Positions 59,243 to 64,000 of a stretch of 64,000 nucleotides of DNA are shown here, in pieces; position 1 is the first letter of the stretch, and each line of letters opens with the position of its first letter. The position numbers and the translations under genes are program-made. Source of the DNA: Oscheius onirici (taxonomy: Eukaryota; Nematoda; Chromadorea; Rhabditida; Rhabditidae); NCBI GenBank assembly GCA_932521025.1, contig OW051470.1, positions 4,140,501-4,204,500 of the forward strand. Direction: 5' to 3'. The notes under the pieces were generated by a model, which was not told the DNA's origin, did no database searches, and saw only the letters and a program-made list of their open reading frames with translations.

Positions 59243-59936
59243 TTAACATGGCCCAAGGGTGCTCATTCGCTGGATCAGACGCTCGATAGAAGTCATTTCT
59301 TCGTCCAGAAGCTCCAGCTTGTCATTGTCGACGATATCAATGACGCCTTCGAGGCTGCTTAGAAGATTCTGCCAAGCGCAATCAACTTCAATGGCAGATT
59401 CGGCTGTTTCAATCAGCTGAAAAAATATAGAAAGAAGTAATACTAATTACCGGCTCCATGTCCAATTCCTGCGGACATCGTTCCAAGTAATCCTCGAAAA
59501 TATCGAGATCGGCTTCGAAGAATTCCGTCCTATTGCCGAACTCCGTCAAGGTGCATACTGCTTCAGCCAAGGCAAGATACTGGTCGCAATAAGCATTCTC
59601 ACTTTCTTCCAGCTTAATTGATGTTTTTAATGAAATGCTTGAAAAATACTTGTTTGTTGATGCTCTTTAACTGGGCGTCCGTCCCAACAAGAAGATCGGT
59701 TACCTCGTGGATTACTTGGACTTCTTGGCACGTTTTGCTCTTTTTCACATGATCCGCGTTATCTTGTATTAGTCTTTTGCGCATCTCAGTGCCTCCGGAA
59801 TTTCTAAAAACGCAGTGCGAACAAAAAGAACTACTTACCTGACTGAACTGTCCTCCGCGAATCGGACCTTGTGATGGGGGCTAGAACTTCTGATGTCTTT
59901 TTTTAGCACGGACTTCGGCTGAGCTTGTTGTTTCAT
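59243..59936 (-). CDS. Coiled-coil protein with a KVRF (PP1-docking type) motif
   Basis: Four exons (59839-59936, 59650-59803, 59451-59612, 59243-59416) give 195 residues. The start MKQQAQPKSVLKKDIRSSSP is followed by HHKVRFAED. K-V-x-F motifs of this kind dock protein phosphatase 1, and the nearby Ser/Pro and basic residues fit that use. The rest is a long helical region with heptad leucines (LTEFGNRTEFFEADLDIFED, LLSSLEGVIDIVDNDKLELL, SIERLIQRM). No family is recognised. The ATG follows GACAG directly. It is downstream of rpl-22 on the same strand. Confidence 0.7.
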
Positions 59937-60180
59937 CTGTCTAGGGATGAACAAAATTATGCAGAACCAAGCGAATGAAATCATGAAAGGGGAAGAGAAC
60001 TGCAGGGAACAAGAAAAAACACGGACCTTCTTCGCGCAATATACCTACAGTATGAAATCTTGATTATCAGGCTATTCGTGGTAGGAGCCATTTGCGTAAA
60101 AATGCGTGCTCTCGCGCCTAATTGTCATTTTTTGCTGAACAACTTCTTGGAAACATAACAACTTTATTGGAAACAACAGA

Positions 60181-60721
60181 TCACTCGTCATTCTCCTCGT
60201 CTCCCTGGACGTTGACGTTGAAGTAGCGAAGCTCGTAGGTGTTGCGGTTGATAGAGACTACGCGAAGCCAGTCACGAAGAGTGTTTCTCTTCAGGTACTT
60301 CTTGGTCAAGTATTTGAGGTATCTTGAATGTGGGTGTTAGATCTTTGCTTCTTATTTTAAAAAAACCTCTTCGAGAAGGGGATCTCAGTGACAATGGAGA
60401 CCTTGGTCTTGGCAGTCTCAACCTTGACAGAGTTAACACCGAGCTGTCCGGTCTTTCCGTTGATCTTGATATGCTCGTTCAAGTAGGTTTCCTGAAAAGT
60501 AACGGGGCTTGCTAGGTATGGACACCCTACGCCCGATGTTACTCATCGAATGCAGATAAATGCTCTAAAAAGTGGGTAGAGGGACTTACGAAGTCTTCGA
60601 GTTTCATGATTCCATCTTCAACGGGGTTCTTGCACTCGACGTTGAACTTGAGATGGACCTTCTTCTTGCGAAGGGTCTTTCCCTTAGTGGACTTGACGGC
60701 GGGCTTGGCGACAGCGACCAT
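60181..60721 (-). CDS. rpl-22: Large ribosomal subunit protein eL22
   Basis: Three exons (60590-60721, 60367-60491, 60181-60322) give 132 residues. [20 protein letters not shown] leads to [56 protein letters not shown] and [19 protein letters not shown], ending in the acidic QGDEENDE tail. Length and every block are standard for eL22. It is cytosolic and nucleolar. A reverse AATAAA follows near 60158. Confidence 0.97.
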
Positions 60722-61200
60722 TCTATACCCTAAATTACTTACTGTTAAATTTTTAAAGAACTGAAGAGAAACTAAAAGGCCAAAAAGGTTATGGGCCGGA
60801 GACGATCTGTGAGACTGGAGTTTTAGGAAACGACTGGATAGCGTTGAGAGGATTACGGTCGCGTAAGACCTTTCTGCACACACGCTCGCGTACCCCTTTC
60901 GCTCCCGACGAGATCGGACTTATAGAACAGAGGTGGTGTAAGCGGACTTGCCAATAGATTTCCTTCGGAAAGAGGAAGTGGTAGTAAAGAGTGACTGGAA
61001 GCTTACATTTGGAAACTCATTTCGAGAAAAAAATTTCCCGATTATTTAACTAGCGTGGGTTTTCAGATTTGTGCCATCCGAAAAGACTATTCTATTAGAA
61101 AAAAAGCTGGAGTAATGAATTTATGTTGAGACCAACCTAAAATCAACAAAAACATAACAATCTTAATGAAATCATTGCAGCATCTAGTGGCAGCGATGAA
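60722..61200. other. Intergenic region between tim-10 and rpl-22
   Basis: About 480 nt, probably rpl-22 promoter and tim-10 3' UTR. No further feature is seen. Confidence 0.4.
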
Positions 61201-62267
61201 TTACTGCTGGCTCATCTTCTGAAGGGTTGCTTCATCCTGCTGCGACATGTTTGTCAGACGTTTTCCCAACTTCTCGTGTACATCAAGATATTTGGCTACG
61301 CATCGATCCAGACAAACAGCTTCGCCCTGATTTTTTTTAAATAATAAACTTAAAGGGACAGTCCCCCCCCCTCGGCGTGACGCTCAAACCAAACTGTACC
61401 AGGAGCGGTATGCGGCGCCGCCGTCCGATCTGGCAAGCAAAAACCACATTGAGCTCGGTTAGTACCGATTTTCAAAGTTGAAGAGGAGATCGAAGGCTAC
61501 ATTTTACAGAACATCGCAAAACATTACAAATTATTCTTCGGCTAGTAGCTGCGTACTCAATATTCACAGCCATTTTTCAATCTGACAAAGAGTTTTTCCA
61601 GGTTTACAATGTTTTGTAAAAATGTAGCCCTCGATCTCCTCTTCAACTTTGCAGAACATCACCAAGCTCGAAAACCTTTTCAGGGTGAAAATGACGATGG
61701 AAGTGGCGGGGTGTATGTGCAGGATCAAAAATGGCGGAATTGCTTTGAAAAATTAGAAAATATGGTCGCAAATAACTAAAAACACACTTTTCTATCAAAG
61801 TGTAAAAAGAAAAAAAGGTATTGAGAAGAAAGGATTTGAACCCGAAACCCCCTGAAAATCGGTTCTAACCGAGCTCAATGTGGTTTTACTTGCAAGATCG
61901 GACGGCGGCGCCGCATACCACTCCTGGTACGCTGTTTGGCTTGAGCGTCACGCTGGGGGGGGGGGGGGGGCACTGTCCCTTTAAACTAATGACGATATTA
62001 TTTTCAATAAACAGCGCACCAAGTACGAGCGTAAACCTGTTTGACTAAGGTTCAAAAATGATTTGATGCGATTAAAAAAATACACTCACCTTAGTCAATT
62101 CCGACTCTCTGAAAGTCCTTGAAATACACTTCTCTTGACAGGCGTTCGTCATCCGTCTGTACATATCCGACATCATCTCTACCTGAAATTGAAGCAATGA
62201 AAAATCAGGGACAAATCGAGAGCACCTCTAGTTCGGCGACCACTTCCAATTGTTGCTGGGTAGCCAT
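61201..62267 (-). CDS. tin-10: Mitochondrial import chaperone TIM10
   Basis: Three exons (62226-62267, 62090-62182, 61201-61326) give 86 residues. The twin CX3C motifs CQEKC and CLDRC with the usual spacing identify a small [23 protein letters not shown] and the C-terminal [13 protein letters not shown] fit TIM10 rather than TIM9/8/13. It works with TIM9 in the intermembrane space to guide carrier proteins to TIM22. Intron 2 is 763 nt, because a foldback element occupies 61354-61980. Confidence 0.93.
61350..61984. mobile_element. TTAA-flanked foldback element inside a tim-10 intron
   Basis: Both ends are TTAA (61350-61353 and 61981-61984). The ends read AGGGACAGT followed by a C run on the left and a G run then ACTGTCCCT on the right. 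Arms of about 110 nt (CGTGACGCTCAA ... GTCCGATCT) are inverted copies. The interior holds GAGGAGATCGAAGGCTACA and its partial inversion, related to the loop of the 50.9-51.8 kb element. A tRNA-like box B in reverse (GGATTTGAACCCG) lies near 61836. No coding frame. Confidence 0.8.
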
Positions 62268-62470
62268 TTTGAATCTGAAAATCGTTGATAAAAACAAGTC
62301 GGAGGAAAAAAATTGAAGGAGAATTTGAGGCAGCTGATAGGAAACGTGCTCTGATCGCTCTAAAGAGACAGTCCTTTAACCACATTTCACTTCCTCTAAA
62401 CTTTGTTTTTGTATTTGCTTGGATAATACAGTAACATTTGAATTTCAGTTAAGTTGAAAAAAATGCAATA

Positions 62471-63173
62471 ATGGTAATGAGGAATGGGACATTTTTTTTG
62501 TTTCTATCTACTTTTATTATCGCTGACAGGTGAGTATATTATTTAACTTTATCAACAAGATATTTAGCTGGGGAATCGGAGGTGTCTAGTCCGAAGAAAA
62601 CGTCATGTAACAGACTCTCCAAGTTTCAATATCGCTGTAGTTCGCCAGTTATCAATACAGACACTCAACAGCCAGAAAATTGCCAGCCAGATAACTCAGT
62701 TTTGGGTAAAAACAAAAGAGACATTGTGAAATATCAGTTTAGTGACATGCTCAGTCCTCCCAGGCATTATTTGTGACGGGTTAATGAATGATACTCAGCT
62801 CTTCGAATTACGGGTTCTCGATGCCTGTCACTATAATGCTCACACCAGCTTTTCAACAGCATTGATTTTGTCAATATTCCTTGGTTTTCTTGGAATAGAC
62901 CGCATTTATCTTGGCTATTACGCAATCGGTGAGTTAACGCAAAATATGTCTAGGTATTTTGTTTCAGGTCTTTTCAAGATGTTCACTATGGGAGGATTGT
63001 TTATATTTTGGTTGGTGGATGTTGTTCTTATTTCCTTACAATTATTGCTGCCGGCGGATGGAACTCAGTACATGATGCCCTATTACGGACCAAGAATGAC
63101 GCAACTGCAATTCGATCGACAGTACATCAATTTTACAACATTTGGGGGTTGCTTATCAGCTGATTGTGTTTGA
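62471..63173 (+). CDS. TM2D1: TM2-domain protein, TM2D1 orthologue
   Basis: Four exons (62471-62529, 62560-62705, 62743-62928, 62968-63173) give 198 residues. A signal peptide (MVMRNGTFFLFLSTFIIAD) precedes a Cys-rich ectodomain with FQYRCSSPVINTDTQQPENC and CSVLPGIIC. These match the human TM2D1 order YKCSEPxIDxxTQQPxNC and CFPAPNITC. The TM2 domain reads ALILSIFLGFLGIDRIYLGY, then MGGLFIFWLVDVVLISLQLL. The usual DRF is DRI. The tail LPADGTQYMMPYYGPRMTQL matches TM2D1. TM2D proteins support Notch signalling and phagocytic or endolysosomal function. Intron 1 is only 30 nt if the ACAAG acceptor is used. Confidence 0.88.
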
Positions 63174-63249
63174 TGCATTCTAAATCTTTCTCTTTTAATA
63201 CATATGCAACCAGCGGGTATTTCTATTTCTATTTATTACCCAATTATCA

Positions 63250-64000
63250 TATATTTTCTATATGTTACGTCATGCACAGCTTCCATTGATCAGGACTCGT
63301 TCTTGCTGTTCTCATCCATGATTCACCCATCGATTCCACAAAGTCGGTCCTCCATCTCGCCTTGGGCCGACCAGTCATCCTTCTGCGAGTCCACGGTCTC
63401 CATTCTACGATTTGCTTGGTCCATCTGGCATCTTGCATGTTGGCGATTTATTGAGCCCAGCACCATTTTCGTCTAGCAAACTCTTTCGTGACATTGGGCA
63501 ATTTTACTGCCTCTTCCAGCCATTTGTTTTTCGCTGTAGCAGAGTCACTCCGATCATTTTCCTCATCATCCTGTGTTGTGTGACCAGAAGTTTCGATAGA
63601 TCTCGCTGACGTGTGGCCCAAGTCTCTGATGCGTAAAGAAGGCATGGCTCAACATTCATCCTATACAACTTCCTTTTGTGACTGAGAGGAATTCTTCGAT
63701 TAGTGAAGATAGCAAAGAATTTGTTGAAAGCAGGCCATGCGCTACTGATCCGTCTGTTGACTTCGAGTGAGTTGTTCCTATCGAAGCTGACTCTGGTTCC
63801 AAGGTAAACGTAGCTGTCACAGTAGGGGAAGATCTGTCCATTGGCAGCAATCGGCGTGTGGACACAGTTTGTCATCACTATTGTTTTCTGGTAATTTAGA
63901 GACAGTCCGGCTGCAGAACTATGTTGGACCAAATCCGACAGCATCGAGGAGAGATCGGCAGCGGAATGGGCAAAGAGAACGGTGTCATCAGCATACCTGA
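63250..64000 (-). pseudogene. Decayed non-LTR (RTE-like) reverse transcriptase, 3' part
   Basis: On the reverse strand, from the right edge: RYADDTVLFAHSAADLSSML (YADD catalytic motif), LSLNYQKTIVMTN, YVYLGTRVSFDRNNSLEVNR, RRIPLSHKRKLYRMNVEPCL, LLYASETWATRQRDLSKL and RMMRKMIGVTLLQRKTN. The match then continues in another frame (WLEEAVKLPNVTKEFARRKW), meets a stop, and later reads DARWTKQIVEWRPWTRRRMT and GRPKARWRTDFVES. Frameshifts and stops show an inactive copy of an endonuclease-reverse transcriptase element. Its 5' part lies beyond base 64000. Confidence 0.82.

Overview
This window looks like nuclear DNA of a nematode, probably a chromadorean/rhabditid-type worm. No species can be named from the sequence. 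Several predicted proteins are closest to nematode forms as I know them: a PPM-2-like phosphatase, PAR-3 with its C-terminal nematode signature, FLI-1, an ANMT-type methyltransferase, OST-alpha, an F-box protein and a TTBK/CK1-like kinase. Almost every gene is cut by very short introns (mostly 30-45 nt, GT..AG, acceptors TTTCAG or TTTTAG). Several start codons lie directly behind an acceptor-like AG, as expected for spliced-leader trans-splicing. All gene models were spliced by eye from the reading frames.

Layout, left part. 1-238 (-): start of a secreted thrombospondin-type-1 protein. 1982-8539 (+): PP2C phosphatase, Integrator subunit 11, an LRAT-domain protein and EIF1AD, with a small unknown (-) gene at 7234-7512. 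8583-14417 (-): the complete polarity gene par-3, with a BAR-like gene on the other strand inside one intron. 15.0-15.4 kb: degenerate tRNA-like modules. 15582-19443 (-): an FG-rich unknown protein, a hAT-like MITE and a carboxylesterase. 19821-22115: a divergent, intron-poor pair, a repeat-bearing coiled-coil protein (-) and a CK1/TTBK-like kinase (+).

Middle part. 22.1-26.0 kb is gene-poor. 26037-34434 (+): a long-intron gene for an AUTS2/Tay-bridge-like, Gln-rich nuclear protein. Then a MARVEL-like four-TM protein (-), a thioredoxin-fold protein and a second carboxylesterase (+). 39.0-41.7 kb is gene-poor. Next are a small TM protein (+), an unknown (-) exon and a DNAJB6-like chaperone (+).

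Right part. 44711-49171 (-): F-box protein, OST-alpha transporter and ANMT-like methyltransferase. 47.3-52.8 kb is packed with inverted-repeat elements, a minisatellite and gene fragments. 53239-59048 (+): Flightless-I and an acyl-CoA-binding protein. 59243-62267 (-): a coiled-coil protein with a KVRF motif, RPL22 and TIM10 (a foldback element sits in a tim-10 intron). 62471-63173 (+): TM2D1. The right edge holds a decayed non-LTR reverse transcriptase (-).

The most unusual signal is a 247-nt intron in the methyltransferase gene. It is essentially a transposon-like unit with perfect 29-bp terminal inverted repeats, and those repeats supply or directly abut both splice sites. This is an introner-like configuration. 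Around it is a set of palindromic elements, several carrying tRNA-like pol III promoter modules.
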